A stretch of 64,000 nt of DNA from assembly GCF_000382245.1 (NCBI RefSeq), contig NZ_KB907876.1, positions 1 through 64,000 of the forward strand. Reading direction: 5' to 3'. This DNA is from Kushneria aurantia DSM 21353. Its GTDB lineage: Bacteria > Pseudomonadota > Gammaproteobacteria > Pseudomonadales > Halomonadaceae. Shown piece by piece: positions 48,622-58,800 of the stretch (within the stretch, counting starts at the first letter, position 1; each line of letters opens with the position of its first letter). The notes beneath the pieces were generated by a model that worked only from the letters and a program-made list of their open reading frames with translations, was not told the origin of the DNA and did no database searches. The position numbers were made by a program, and so were the translations under genes.

Positions 48622-51147
48622 TCAGCGTGGCGCATCGCCGCCATCGCCGGCGTCGTCATTGTCGGCATCGGGTTTTTTCTCGTGCTCGCTGAGGCGGCGC
48701 TCGTCGCTGCGGCGGCGGGCGTCACTCGCGTTATCGTCCCGGCTGGCATCGTCGCTGGCGCGCTGCTCCTGCTCGCCCTCGATAACGCTGTCATCGAACA
48801 TGCGAACCCGCGCCGGCGGCGCACTGCCGTCCTTCTCCTGGCCGAAGAAGAGCGTGGTGTGCGGGAAGGGAATCTCGATGCCGGCGGCATCAAAATGCTT
48901 CTTGACCAGCCGGTTGAAGGCGCGTCCCACGCCCCACTGGGTGCCGGGCTTGACCTTGATCATGATACGGATATTGACCGAGCTGTCGGCCAGCGCGATC
49001 ACGCCCGGTACCGTCATCTCCTCCAGCACGTTGTCCTTCTGCTCCTCGTCCTCCAGCAGTTCGGCGAAGGCCTGGTGCAGATGGTGAATGGCGTCGTCGA
49101 CATTTTCACGGTAGGCGATGCCGTACTCACCCACGTGGTAGGCGAAATCACGCATGTAGTTGGAGACGGTATCCACCGACGAGAAGGGAATGACGTGGTA
49201 GGTGCCATTCAGCGCGCGCAGCCCCACCGAACGGATGGTGATCTTCTCGGCGGTACCGGTCAGCCCCGCCACGCCCACGACATCGCCGGTGTTCATGGCA
49301 TTTTCAAGCTGAATGAAGACACCGGTAATGATGTCCTGCACCAGCTTCTGGGCACCGAAGCCGATCGCCAGGCCGATGACACCGGCACCGGCAATCAGCG
49401 GCCCGATATTGATGCCGATCTGCGACAGCACGATCAGAAGCGTCATGGTCACGATCAGTATCAGCACCGCATTGCGAAACAGCGACAGCAGGGTCTGCTC
49501 CCGCGCGCTGGGTGCCGAGGCAGCGCTCAGGCGGTGCTCGATGAAGCTCGCCACCACTGTCCAGATCAGGGTAGCGATGCCGAGGATGATCGCCACGTGC
49601 ACGATCATACTGATGACAAGCGCACCGCTGTCGGAGGCCAGCCAGCCCGGCAGATCGAAGACGCTCCAGGCGTCCAGCACCACCAGCACCACGAAAATGC
49701 TGAGCAGGATGCGCAGCCCCTTGAGAGCCTTGGGCACATAGGAGTTGACACGATTTTCCAGCATCGGCAGGCGCTCGCTCAGGCTCGACGAGAGCCGGAT
49801 ACGCCGGGCCAGCGCAATGGTCAAAAGCGACGACAGCAGAATGCCGATACCGATCGCCAGCAGCGTCTGCAGGGTGGCATGGGCCATAAAGGGCAGCGCC
49901 TCGGCGGGCTGCAGCTGGCTGACCAGCAGCAGCACGGTAAAGTAGGCGATCGCCAGCACATGCCAGATGCGGCCCAGCAGACGCAGCAGTGTGCCCAGGA
50001 AGGCAAAATTGGTGCGATCGGCACGGGCGTCCAGAGCGTCGCGCAGCACGGTGCGGTGTTTGATGATAAAGCGCACGGCGTAGATATAGACCACCAGCAT
50101 GACCACCAGGCTGAGCAGTTGTCCCGCCGCCGGCGACAGCATGGCGTTGACCATGGGCACCGCCACCAGCAGGCCGTAGCCGGTCACACCCACCACGATC
50201 GCCAGCCAGCGGTTCCAGCGCGCCGCCGTGCTACGGCTCATCTCGAAAAGACGCAGCGAGTCATAGCGGGTAGAGAACACCATCCTGATCAACGCCTTGA
50301 CCACCTCGACCATCACGAAGGCGTTGATAAAAAGGGATTCGGTGCGCCCCACCTCGCCCGCCTGCCCGGAGAAGAACAGGCTCACCATATAGCCCACTGC
50401 GCCGGCCAGCAGCACCAGGGCGACATCGATAATCAGCGCCCCGATAACAACCGCGCAGCGCTTGAACAGCGCCCCGGCCGCCGTGGCATTGCGCTTTCTC
50501 TCACGCTCTTCGAGCTGTTCGCTGTCGTCGCCGCCGGCCATCGGCCGTACGCTGTCCTCCAGAGCAGGATCATTATCATGCGCGGCGGCACCGACGCTTT
50601 CGCCGGTCGCGGTATCCAGCGGCGCCGGTTTGGCCGCGGTCCAGCGGTCAAAGCGGCTGTAGATCGGCGACACCATCGCGCGCAGAAGCAAAAAGGCCAC
50701 GACCGTGGAGATCGCGGCAAAGGCAAAAGCGATCAGAATACGGCTCCACTCGGCCCACGGCAGGCCGGCACCCTGGCCACTACCGGCGCTGCGAAAGGCT
50801 GCGACAGCGTTGCTGACGGTGTCTCCCACTTCGCCGGCAAAGCTCTGGGTAATCTCGGCGATCTGGCCGCCCAGCGAGGCCGGCGGTTCACTCTCCTGCG
50901 CCGGCTCCGAACTGCCTTCAGCCGAGGGCGCCTCGCCCTGGGCGATGGCGCGCAGCTGTTCGATCAGTTGATTGCGCGTCTGTTCGTTCGACAGCATGTC
51001 GGCCAGCGCCGCCGAAGAGACCTGCGGCGACGCCTGGCCACTGCCCTCCCCCGACTGCGACTCGGCAAGCGCCATCGCCGGCAGAGCGGTGATCAGTAGA
51101 ATCAAAAGCGGTAGACGACACCATCCTGCGAGCCTGAGCAAAGCCAC
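48622..51147 (-). CDS. Large MscS-family mechanosensitive channel (YbiO-like)
   Basis: An 841-residue channel with a signal peptide (LPLLILLITALPAMALA), a periplasmic stretch, about ten transmembrane helices and the C-terminal MscS core: the pore helix region GPLIAGAGVIGLAIGFGAQKLVQDIITGVFIQLEN, then the beta domain VVGVAGLTGTAEKITIRSVGLRALNG and VIPFSSVD. It should release solutes on osmotic downshock. The last 70 residues are highly charged. GTG at 51147, seven bases after GGAG, starts the signal peptide; a longer frame overlaps the glutathione peroxidase gene and is spurious. Confidence 0.9.
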   Translation of the reverse strand: MALLRLAGWCRLPLLILLITALPAMALAESQSGEGSGQASPQVSSAALADMLSNEQTRNQLIEQLRAIAQGEAPSAEGSSEPAQESEPPASLGGQIAEITQSFAGEVGDTVSNAVAAFRSAGSGQGAGLPWAEWSRILIAFAFAAISTVVAFLLLRAMVSPIYSRFDRWTAAKPAPLDTATGESVGAAAHDNDPALEDSVRPMAGGDDSEQLEERERKRNATAAGALFKRCAVVIGALIIDVALVLLAGAVGYMVSLFFSGQAGEVGRTESLFINAFVMVEVVKALIRMVFSTRYDSLRLFEMSRSTAARWNRWLAIVVGVTGYGLLVAVPMVNAMLSPAAGQLLSLVVMLVVYIYAVRFIIKHRTVLRDALDARADRTNFAFLGTLLRLLGRIWHVLAIAYFTVLLLVSQLQPAEALPFMAHATLQTLLAIGIGILLSSLLTIALARRIRLSSSLSERLPMLENRVNSYVPKALKGLRILLSIFVVLVVLDAWSVFDLPGWLASDSGALVISMIVHVAIILGIATLIWTVVASFIEHRLSAASAPSAREQTLLSLFRNAVLILIVTMTLLIVLSQIGINIGPLIAGAGVIGLAIGFGAQKLVQDIITGVFIQLENAMNTGDVVGVAGLTGTAEKITIRSVGLRALNGTYHVIPFSSVDTVSNYMRDFAYHVGEYGIAYRENVDDAIHHLHQAFAELLEDEEQKDNVLEEMTVPGVIALADSSVNIRIMIKVKPGTQWGVGRAFNRLVKKHFDAAGIEIPFPHTTLFFGQEKDGSAPPARVRMFDDSVIEGEQEQRASDDASRDDNASDARRRSDERRLSEHEKKPDADNDDAGDGGDAPR

Positions 51148-51371
51148 GGGCACACTCCATGTTGTGTTGGATGAGGTTTGATAGGCGAAGCGCAACCCTG
51201 TCGCGCGCCATGGACAGTCATCAAGCGACAATATGCCCATTATGGATGCCAGCCAATATAGCCTGGCGTTTCGGTCTCGACCTGAAAAAAGCCGGGGACG
51301 GTACGACGACCGTTGTCGGCGCCGATTTTGCCTGCACCAAAACCGTGATGCCAGCCCTGTGACGTCCTGCT

Positions 51372-51866
51372 TCAGGCCGAGAAGTGGGTATCCAGCGCCC
51401 TGCGAATGGGCGCTTCCAGCGCGCTGGCACCGGCTGAGGGGCCGTAGCGGGCGATCACCTGGCCGTCGCGACCGACGAGGAACTTGGTAAAATTCCACTT
51501 GATCGGCGTTGAGCCCAGCACGCCGGGCGCCTGCCGGCGAAGCAGACGGAACAGCGGATCGGCGTCGCTGCCGTTGACCCGCACGCGCGCCATCAGCGGA
51601 AAGGAGACGCTGTATTCACGCCGGCACCAGGCCTCGATATCGCGGGCCGGAGCGGGCGCCTGACGAGCAAACTGGTTGCAGGGAAAGCCCAGTACGGTGA
51701 AGCCCTGATCGCGATGGGCACGGTAGAGCTTTTCGAGCCCGGCCAGCTGTGGCGTGAAGCGACACTCGGTGGCGATATTGACCACCAGCAACACCTGCCC
51801 GCGCAGAGCGCGCAGATTGAAGGGTTCACCGTTGCAGTCCCGACAGTCCTGTTGATAGATATGCAT
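51372..51866 (-). CDS. Glutathione peroxidase family protein
   Basis: A 164-residue thiol peroxidase. The catalytic cysteine C35 sits in VNIATECRFTPQ (canonical VNVASxCGFT), glutamine is in LGFPCNQFARQ and tryptophan-asparagine in IKWNFTKFLV, so the tetrad is complete. The Gly after Cys is replaced by Arg, and the Cys-Asp-Cys near 8-11 is unusual. It reduces peroxides with thioredoxin or glutathione as donor. Confidence 0.9.
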   Translation of the reverse strand: MHIYQQDCRDCNGEPFNLRALRGQVLLVVNIATECRFTPQLAGLEKLYRAHRDQGFTVLGFPCNQFARQAPAPARDIEAWCRREYSVSFPLMARVRVNGSDADPLFRLLRRQAPGVLGSTPIKWNFTKFLVGRDGQVIARYGPSAGASALEAPIRRALDTHFSA

Positions 51867-51997
51867 GGCTTTGGACCGAATGGTGCGATTGGCAATGTTT
51901 TAACATAGTCGATAACCCGGTCGTCACATCAAACCCGGCGCTGGGCAGCGATATAACGATTGGGCACCATGGTCACCCGACTGCCGTGGAAAGTGTC

Positions 51998-52885
51998 ATG
52001 AAACTGCGTCACATCGAAGTGTTTCACGCCCTGATGCGCTGCGGCAGCGTCAGCGCCGCCGCACGCCATCTCAACGTTTCGCAGCCCAGCGTGACCCGCG
52101 TACTGGCACATGCCGAGGCAAGCCTTGGCGTGCGCCTTTTCGACCGCCATGCGCGCGGCATGACGCCGACACCGGAAGCACAGCGACTGTGGCCGAACAT
52201 CGAATCGATGGTCGGCCAGCTCGATGCGCTGGAGCAGCTCGGCCAGCAGCTGCGCCACGGCGTCGACCGCCACCTGCGCCTTGGCGCCTCCCATACGCTG
52301 GGCCTGTCGATACTGCCGCAGGCGGTCATCGATCTGCAGCGCGAAATGCCGGCGCTGCACATCGAACTGGCCACCTCGCACTTCTCGACCCTGTGCGAAG
52401 AGCTCGTGACCCATCGCCTCGATCTGGCCCTGGCCTTCGAGCAGCCGCTACCCACCGGCATTGCCGGAGAGCCGCTGGCACAGGCGCCGATGCAGGCCCT
52501 GGTACCGCGGGAGATGACCGCACCGGCGAGCGTCAGCCTCGCCTGGCTGCACCGCCGCGGCCTGATCGCCATGCCCGGCGACGATCCGCTGGGGCGGCGG
52601 CTCGACGAGGCGCTGACGGCTGCCGGTCTGGATGATACCGCGCCCCGGCTGCGGGTCAGAACCTATAGCCTGATCGCCGAACTGGTGATTGCCGGCGGCG
52701 GTACCGGGGTCGTCGACCCACTCACCGCCGAGCGCTACCGGGAGCAGGTACAGATTGTACCGCTCGACCCACCGCTGGAGATGAGTGTCACCCTGCTACA
52801 CGCCGAGCACACGCCGCTCTCCCATCCCGGTCAGCGGTTGCGCGAGCTGCTGTATCAGCGCCTGAGCGTTCGCGACGAGGTATAG
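51998..52885 (+). CDS. LysR-type regulator of the D-glutamate locus
   Basis: A 295-residue LysR protein: DNA-binding domain MKLRHIEVFHALMRCGSVSAAARHLNVSQPSVTRVLAHAE (1-40) and an effector domain. It lies 99 bases upstream of dgcN-dgcA on the same strand. An equivalent LysR gene (called dgcR) sits with dgcN-dgcA in marine proteobacteria and activates them in response to D-glutamate; the role here is inferred from context. ATG at 51998 is preferred over an upstream GTG. Confidence 0.87.
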   Translation: MKLRHIEVFHALMRCGSVSAAARHLNVSQPSVTRVLAHAEASLGVRLFDRHARGMTPTPEAQRLWPNIESMVGQLDALEQLGQQLRHGVDRHLRLGASHTLGLSILPQAVIDLQREMPALHIELATSHFSTLCEELVTHRLDLALAFEQPLPTGIAGEPLAQAPMQALVPREMTAPASVSLAWLHRRGLIAMPGDDPLGRRLDEALTAAGLDDTAPRLRVRTYSLIAELVIAGGGTGVVDPLTAERYREQVQIVPLDPPLEMSVTLLHAEHTPLSHPGQRLRELLYQRLSVRDEV

Positions 52886-52984
52886 CCTCGGGCTATACCC
52901 TCTGGACGAATCGGCATTCGAAAGCATGAGGGTTTTGTCGGAGACTGAATGGATATCCTGCTCACTTTGGCATTCGGAGCCTCC

Positions 52985-54019
52985 ATGACGACCCCTGACT
53001 ACCGTCCCGCCGAGATTCATGCCCCCTATCTGCTCTTTCTGGGCGATATCGAGGACAGCGTGTCGGCCAAGATGGCCCGCGCCGTGGTGACCTGGCGCCC
53101 CGACAAGGCAGTTGGCCAACTGCGCATGACCGGATCGACCGTCAGCGTCGGTATCGAGGATCTGAGCATTGCAGAGGCAGTCGCGCGCGGCGCCCGCACC
53201 CTGGTGATCGGCGTGGCCAACTCCGGCGGCAAGCTGCCGGGCCACTGGCGCGACGTCATCGTCGAGGCGATCCGCCACGGCATGGATGTCGCCAGCGGCA
53301 TGCACCAGCGCCTGACCGCCATCGAAGGCGTTAACGAACTGGCCCGCGACAAGGGGGTGACGCTGCACGATATCCGCCACAGCCACCCGCCGCTCGAGGT
53401 GGGCAACGGCGAACGGCGCCAGGGCACCCGGGTGCTGACCGTGGGCACCGACTGCTCGCTGGGCAAGATGTTCAGCTCGCTGGCGATCCAGCGTGGCCTT
53501 GAAGAGGCCGGCGTGCGTGCGCGCTTTCGCGCCACCGGCCAGTGCGGCGTACTGGTCGCCGGTGAAGGGGTAGCGATCGACGCCGTAATCGCCGACTTCA
53601 TCGCCGGTGCGGTAGAGTGGCTGAGTCCCGCCGGCGATGACGACCAGTGGGATATCATCGAAGGCCAGGGATCGCTCTTTCACCCCGCCTATGCCGGTGT
53701 CAGTCTCGGCCTTCTGCACGGCGCCCAGCCCGACTGGCTGGTGATGTGCCACGAGCTGGGACGCCCCCATATGCGCCACCTGCCCGGCCGGCCAATGCCG
53801 GAGATGAGCGCCTGTATCGAGGCCAACCTGTGGGCAGCAAGGGTCACCAATCCCGACGTGCGACTGGCGGGCTTCTCGGTCAACACCTCGAACGTCGACG
53901 AAGAGACCGCCAGGCGTGAATTGAAGACGCTGGAGGAGCGCTTCGGCGTACCCGCCACCGACCCCATTCGCTTTGGCATCGCGCCCATTGTCCATGCTCT
54001 GACCGGAGGCCGCACCTGA
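52985..54019 (+). CDS. dgcN: DUF1611 protein DgcN (D-glutamate N-acetyltransferase)
   Basis: A 344-residue DUF1611 protein with a P-loop-like GTDCSLGKMFSSLAIQRGLEE near 150-170 and EGQGSLFHPAYAGVSLGLLHG. Proteins of this type coupled to a dipeptide-epimerase gene were reported as DgcN, which acetylates D-glutamate before racemisation; older annotations call it NAD-dependent epimerase or hypothetical. ATG at 52985 follows GGAG. The stop overlaps the next start (TGATG), giving tight coupling. Confidence 0.85.
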   Translation: MTTPDYRPAEIHAPYLLFLGDIEDSVSAKMARAVVTWRPDKAVGQLRMTGSTVSVGIEDLSIAEAVARGARTLVIGVANSGGKLPGHWRDVIVEAIRHGMDVASGMHQRLTAIEGVNELARDKGVTLHDIRHSHPPLEVGNGERRQGTRVLTVGTDCSLGKMFSSLAIQRGLEEAGVRARFRATGQCGVLVAGEGVAIDAVIADFIAGAVEWLSPAGDDDQWDIIEGQGSLFHPAYAGVSLGLLHGAQPDWLVMCHELGRPHMRHLPGRPMPEMSACIEANLWAARVTNPDVRLAGFSVNTSNVDEETARRELKTLEERFGVPATDPIRFGIAPIVHALTGGRT

Positions 54020-54990
54020 TGCGCACCCTCAAACGCTACAGCCGTAGCTGGCTGCTCGACCGCCCCTTCGTCATCGCCCGCAGCCGCAGTACCGAAATCG
54101 AAGTCGTCCGCGTCGAACTGCATCAGGACGGCATGGTGGGCGTCGGCGAGAGCAAGCCGACATCGCGCTACGGTCACTCGATCGAATCGATTCTGGCCGA
54201 GATCGACGACATTACTGCCGAGATCGAGGGCGGACTCGACCGTCAGCAGCTGCTCGAGGCCCTGCCGGCCGGGCCTGCGCGCAACGCGCTCGACTGCGCC
54301 CTGTGGTCGCTGGAGTGCGCTCTGGAAGGCACAACGCCCACCGCACGGCTGGGACCAGTGCCGGGTAGCGCCATCGTCACCGCCCATACCATCTCGATTG
54401 CCACCCCCGAGGAGATGGCCGACGCGACGCGACGCGAACTGGCCGGCGGCGCACGACTGCTCAAGATCAAGCTCGACGACGACCGGGTCATCGAACGTAT
54501 GCAGGCAGTGCGCGCGGCGGCGCCCGAGGCAAGGCTGATTATCGACGCCAACGAGGCCTGGCCGGCATCGCAACTCGAGGCCTGGTGTCACGCCCTGGCC
54601 GAGCTGGGCGTGGAGATGATCGAACAACCGCTGCCCGCCGGCGAGGATGCAGCGCTTGCGACCTTTGCTCACCCGGTACCGATCTGCGCCGACGAGAGCT
54701 GCCACACGCGCGACGATATCGAAGCGCTCGGGGATCGCTACGACATGGTCAATATCAAGCTCGACAAGAGCGGTGGGCTGACCGAGGCGCTGGCCATGGC
54801 AGCGCTGGCCGCCGAGTGCGACATGGCCATCATGGTGGGCTGTATGCTGGGCACCTCGATGGCGATGCGCGCCGCTCTGCCGGTAGCCGCGTACGCCTCG
54901 ATCGTCGACCTGGACGGCCCTATCTGGCTGGCCGAGGATGACGAGCCGGCGCTCGACTACAGCGACGGCACCGTTCGCGAGACGACCTGA
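54019..54990 (+). CDS. dgcA: Enolase-superfamily racemase DgcA (N-acetyl-D-glutamate racemase / dipeptide epimerase)
   Basis: A 323-residue muconate-lactonising-enzyme subgroup member. KIKLDDD carries the catalytic KxK lysine(s), DANEAW the first metal aspartate, MIEQPLP the glutamate, ICADESC the aspartate, and NIKLDKSGGLTEAL the second-face lysine KLDK: the full dipeptide-epimerase set. With DgcN it would turn D-glutamate into N-acetyl-L-glutamate. An L-Ala-D/L-Glu epimerase role is the alternative. Confidence 0.88.
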   Translation: MRTLKRYSRSWLLDRPFVIARSRSTEIEVVRVELHQDGMVGVGESKPTSRYGHSIESILAEIDDITAEIEGGLDRQQLLEALPAGPARNALDCALWSLECALEGTTPTARLGPVPGSAIVTAHTISIATPEEMADATRRELAGGARLLKIKLDDDRVIERMQAVRAAAPEARLIIDANEAWPASQLEAWCHALAELGVEMIEQPLPAGEDAALATFAHPVPICADESCHTRDDIEALGDRYDMVNIKLDKSGGLTEALAMAALAAECDMAIMVGCMLGTSMAMRAALPVAAYASIVDLDGPIWLAEDDEPALDYSDGTVRETT

Positions 54991-55001
54991 CCGACGCTGC
55001 G

Positions 55002-55502
55002 CTATGCCGCAATCCACCCCCGCTCGATCAGCAGGGCGAGCGCCTGGCGCGAGTCGGGGGTGGCGTCCTCGACGGCCAGCGCCGCCTGCGGCGCCAGCCA
55101 CTCGACGCTCTCCACTTCGCTGGCCTGCAGGTGCAGCGATTGCCCCTCGTAATGGGCCAGATAGACACTACCGAAGGCGTTCATGCCGTCAGCGAAACGC
55201 TGCTCGCCGCAGTACGTGAGCGGCAGCTTCAGCCCCAGCTCCTCGGCCAGTTCCCGCGCCGCCGCCTGATGAAAGCTCTCGCCGGCATCCACCACGCCGC
55301 CGGCGCACAGATCGCGATAGCCGGGAAAGATGTCCTTGATGGTCGTGCGCCGCTGCACGCAGAGCGCGCCCTCCGAATTCAGCACGAAGATATAGACGGC
55401 GCGGTGCCACATGCGTAGCCGCCGCATCTCGCAGCGTCGTGCAGTTCCGACCGGTTGGTTGCGGGTATTCACCAGCTGAACGCGCACATTGGCAGGCATC
55501 AT
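55002..55502 (-). CDS. Nudix hydrolase, YfcD-like
   Basis: A 166-residue hydrolase with a complete Nudix box, GGVVDAGESFHQAAARELAEELG, near 76-98. VQLVNTRNQPVGTARRCEMRR and the LHRAVYIFV-like strand (MWHRAVYIFVLNSEGALCVQRR) place it with the YfcD/IPP-isomerase-like branch. Substrate unknown. I chose the ATG at 55502, with GGGAG six bases upstream; the frame to 55706 is not conserved. It is convergent with dgcA. Confidence 0.88.
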   Translation of the reverse strand: MMPANVRVQLVNTRNQPVGTARRCEMRRLRMWHRAVYIFVLNSEGALCVQRRTTIKDIFPGYRDLCAGGVVDAGESFHQAAARELAEELGLKLPLTYCGEQRFADGMNAFGSVYLAHYEGQSLHLQASEVESVEWLAPQAALAVEDATPDSRQALALLIERGWIAA

Positions 55503-55868
55503 GACACTCTCCCTGTCGTGGAAAATACAGCCCGGGAGGTGAGCCACCCGGTGCCCATCGATAATCACGGCTACTGCCGATATTCGCTCAAGGTTTCGAG
55601 CGTCAGCGGATTCTCTCGCAGCGGCCTCGGGATAGCCGCCTGCAAAGCGGTAGAAGGCGCCACATTCATCGTACCAGACGGAGACCACCGGAAGGCTGTG
55701 CAACATTCATGGTCGCAATGGCAGGTCGACAGACGTATCGCGTCGATTATCGACAATATCCTTTTGGGTATACCATGACCGCCTGGCGCCGCGTTTTGCC
55801 TGTTTCGGCGTTCAGGATGTATTTCCTTTACCACCCGATCATTACGACAAGGCACAAGTCGGATAGAT
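55503..55868. other. Intergenic region before the SNF2 helicase gene
   Basis: This 366-bp stretch should hold the divergent promoters of the Nudix and helicase genes. I see no gene, RNA or repeat; it is somewhat richer in AT near 55730-55870 than the flanking genes. Confidence 0.3.
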
Positions 55869-58800
55869 ATGGCGCATAACTTTGGACGTACCTGGTGGGG
55901 CCAGCAGTGGCTGGCGGCTTTTGATGGCATCGACCACAGCAATCGGTTGCCACGGGGACGGCGTTACGCCAATAACGGCTCGGTACGCTCGATCCATATC
56001 GACAATGGCGCGACAAGCGCCCGCGTCAAGGGTTCGAGGTCCGCACCCTACAAGGTCCATATTGCCCTGCCGGCCTTTTCCGATGCCGAGCAGCGGACCG
56101 TGCTGGACACGGTAAAAGCCGACCCGGTGCTATTATCGCGACTGCTCAACCGCCAGTTGCCGCCACAAGTATCAAGCCGGCTCGAAACGCAGCGGATTTG
56201 GCTGTTTCCGCGTTCGTGGCGCGATCTGAAGGCGAAATGCTCCTGTCCCGACGGCGCACTCCCCTGCAAACATATCGCGGCGGTGATCTATCTGATTGCC
56301 AATGAAATCGACAAGGATCCGTTTCTGGTCTTCACCCTCCATGGTCTGGATCTGGTCGACAGACTGACGGCCCAAATGGCGCTGGCGCCCGCAACACTGT
56401 CGACGCTGCCGGTATTGTCGCAGGGTTGGTCGACAACACCGTCCAACACTGACAACCAGCCGCCATCGATCGAAGCCCTTGGCGCTATCGACTGGTCTCA
56501 TATCCCGCCGCTCGAATCGCGGATTTTTACGATCCTCTCGGCAGAGCCGCTGTTTCACGACAAGGACTTTCGCCAGATTCTGGCGGCCCAATACCAGCGC
56601 ACGCGCCGCGCCGCTCGACGTTTCAACCAGGCGACCACGACTGTCTGGCAGAAGTTCGAGAAGCTGACGGATCTGACGGCCATTATCGACGATAGTGGCC
56701 AACTGATCGAGATGCGTGCCAGCAATCGCCAGGGCGGCGAGGTCGTCCGCCACAGCCACCCGCCGAGTGCGCTGCAGGACCTGCTGGCCGGGCTGCACCT
56801 GCTGCCTGCCGAGCGCGAGCCACGACTCAGCCCCGGCGTGGCACTGTGGCGCATATTGCTGCGTTGCGCGCTCGGGTTGATCGAGCAGGGGGCATTCATA
56901 CCGATGGTGGCGACCAATGTCCGGGAAGAGACGATCATTGTCTGGCAGCCGGCACGTCTGGCCGAACCGGTCGAGACCCTGTTCGAGCAGCTGTGCGCAC
57001 TGTGTCCGTCGGCATTGGTGCAGCAGCGCGCCAACCCGCAGGGAGGCGGCAAAAACGATGCCTGTGCCGAAGCAGCAACACAGATCACCGCCGCACTGAA
57101 CCTGCTGCTCGGCCTCTTTATCCGCATCGGCTTCCATAGCAATGCCGAATCGCGCCGCGACGATCCGGTCCAACAGCTGTTTTTCAACGCCCGCCCGCTA
57201 CGTTTCGAGACTTTCGAGACGCGCCGAACGCCGCAGTTGATCGCTCATTGGCTACGCCGCCTGACGCTGGGCGAGCGCGCCCATCGGCTGAGCCTGATGG
57301 TCGAGGAAGCCGACGATGACCGCCTGGCCGTGACCCTGGCGGTCGAGCATCAGGGCGGCTACCAACCCATCGCGAGCTGGCTTGCGGCTGATGAAAATCG
57401 CCTGGCCAGGGCCGATGTGCTGGCCGATCTGGCGGTGCTGGCGGACTATTTCCCGGATGTCGAAGAGCTGTATGCCGGCCAGCATGGTGCGGCAGCCGGC
57501 AACCGCGAGTTACGCTTCACGCTGGCAACCTTCACGCCCATCATCCGTGATGTGCTGCCGGCGCTGCGCATGCTGGGCATCAATGTCATGTTGCCCAGAG
57601 CGCTGCAGCAGTTGGCCCGCCCACGGGCGAGCCTGTCGCTGTCGGCTTCGGACAGTGACAGCGCAGTAAGTTATCTCAATCTCGAACAACTGCTGGCGTT
57701 CGACTGGCAGGTAGCCATCGGTGACCAGCATGTCTCGATCGACGAATTCCGCCAACTCGTCGACAACGCCACAGGTCTGGTGCGGATCAGGGATCGCTAC
57801 GTGATGATTGACGCGGGCGAGGTCCGCCAGTTGCTCGACAGACTGGAGACGCCGCCGGCCCAACTGTCGCGCGTCGAACTGCTGCAAGCCGGTCTGAGCG
57901 GCGAACTCGACGACGCTGAAGTCACCACGAACAGGGACGCCAGAGCGCTGTTCGATCAACTCATTCGGCCTCAATCGCCACCGCCGCTACCGACGACCCT
58001 CACCGCTCGCCTGCGGCCCTATCAGCAGCGTGGCTTCGAATGGCTGGCTGACAATGCCCGGCTGGGCTTTGGCGCCCTGCTGGCCGACGACATGGGGCTG
58101 GGCAAGACCCTGCAACTGATCGCACTGCTGGCCCATCTCAAGGCGACGCAGCGTCTCGCCTCGGGCGCCCTGATCGTCGTGCCCACGCCGCTGTTGACCA
58201 ACTGGCGCCACGAGTTCGAACGCTTCGCAGCGGACCTGACAGTGCAGGTTTATCACGGGCCCGAGCGCCAACTGGCACGCCACGATCACGACGTTATCCT
58301 GACCAGCTACGGACTGGCGCGCACGGACGCCGGCAAGCTGGCCAAACCGGTCTGGACACTGGTCGCCATCGACGAGGCACAGAATATCAAAAACCCGGCG
58401 TCGGCCCAGGCCAAAGCGGTCAAACGTCTCAAGGCCTATACCCGCATCGCGCTCTCCGGCACACCGGTGGAAAACCGCCTGCGCGAATACTGGTCGGTGT
58501 TCGATTTTATCAATCCCGGGTATCTCGGTACCCAAAAGCGGTTTGCCAGGACGTTCGCCACGCCCATAGAGCGCGATCGCGATCAGGCCACGCTGGACAG
58601 GTTTCGCGCCATTACCGCGCCCTTCATCCTGCGCCGACTCAAGAGCGACACCTCGATCATCGCCGACCTGCCCGACAAGATCGAAGCCAACCGCTACTGC
58701 ACGCTGAGCGCCGAACAGGCGTCGCTGTACCAGAGCAGCGTGGAGACGATCATGGCCAGCCTGGCCAGCAGCGAAGACGGCATCGAACGGCGCGGTATCA

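Noticed and set aside
48682-51099. 805-codon plus-strand frame opposite the MscS channel
   Set aside because: Antisense shadow; composition (His, Gln, Arg, Asp rich) is typical of reversed GC-rich genes.
51148-51498. 117-residue N-terminal extension of the MscS channel
   Set aside because: It overlaps the glutathione peroxidase gene in another frame and precedes a clear signal peptide with its own GTG and GGAG.
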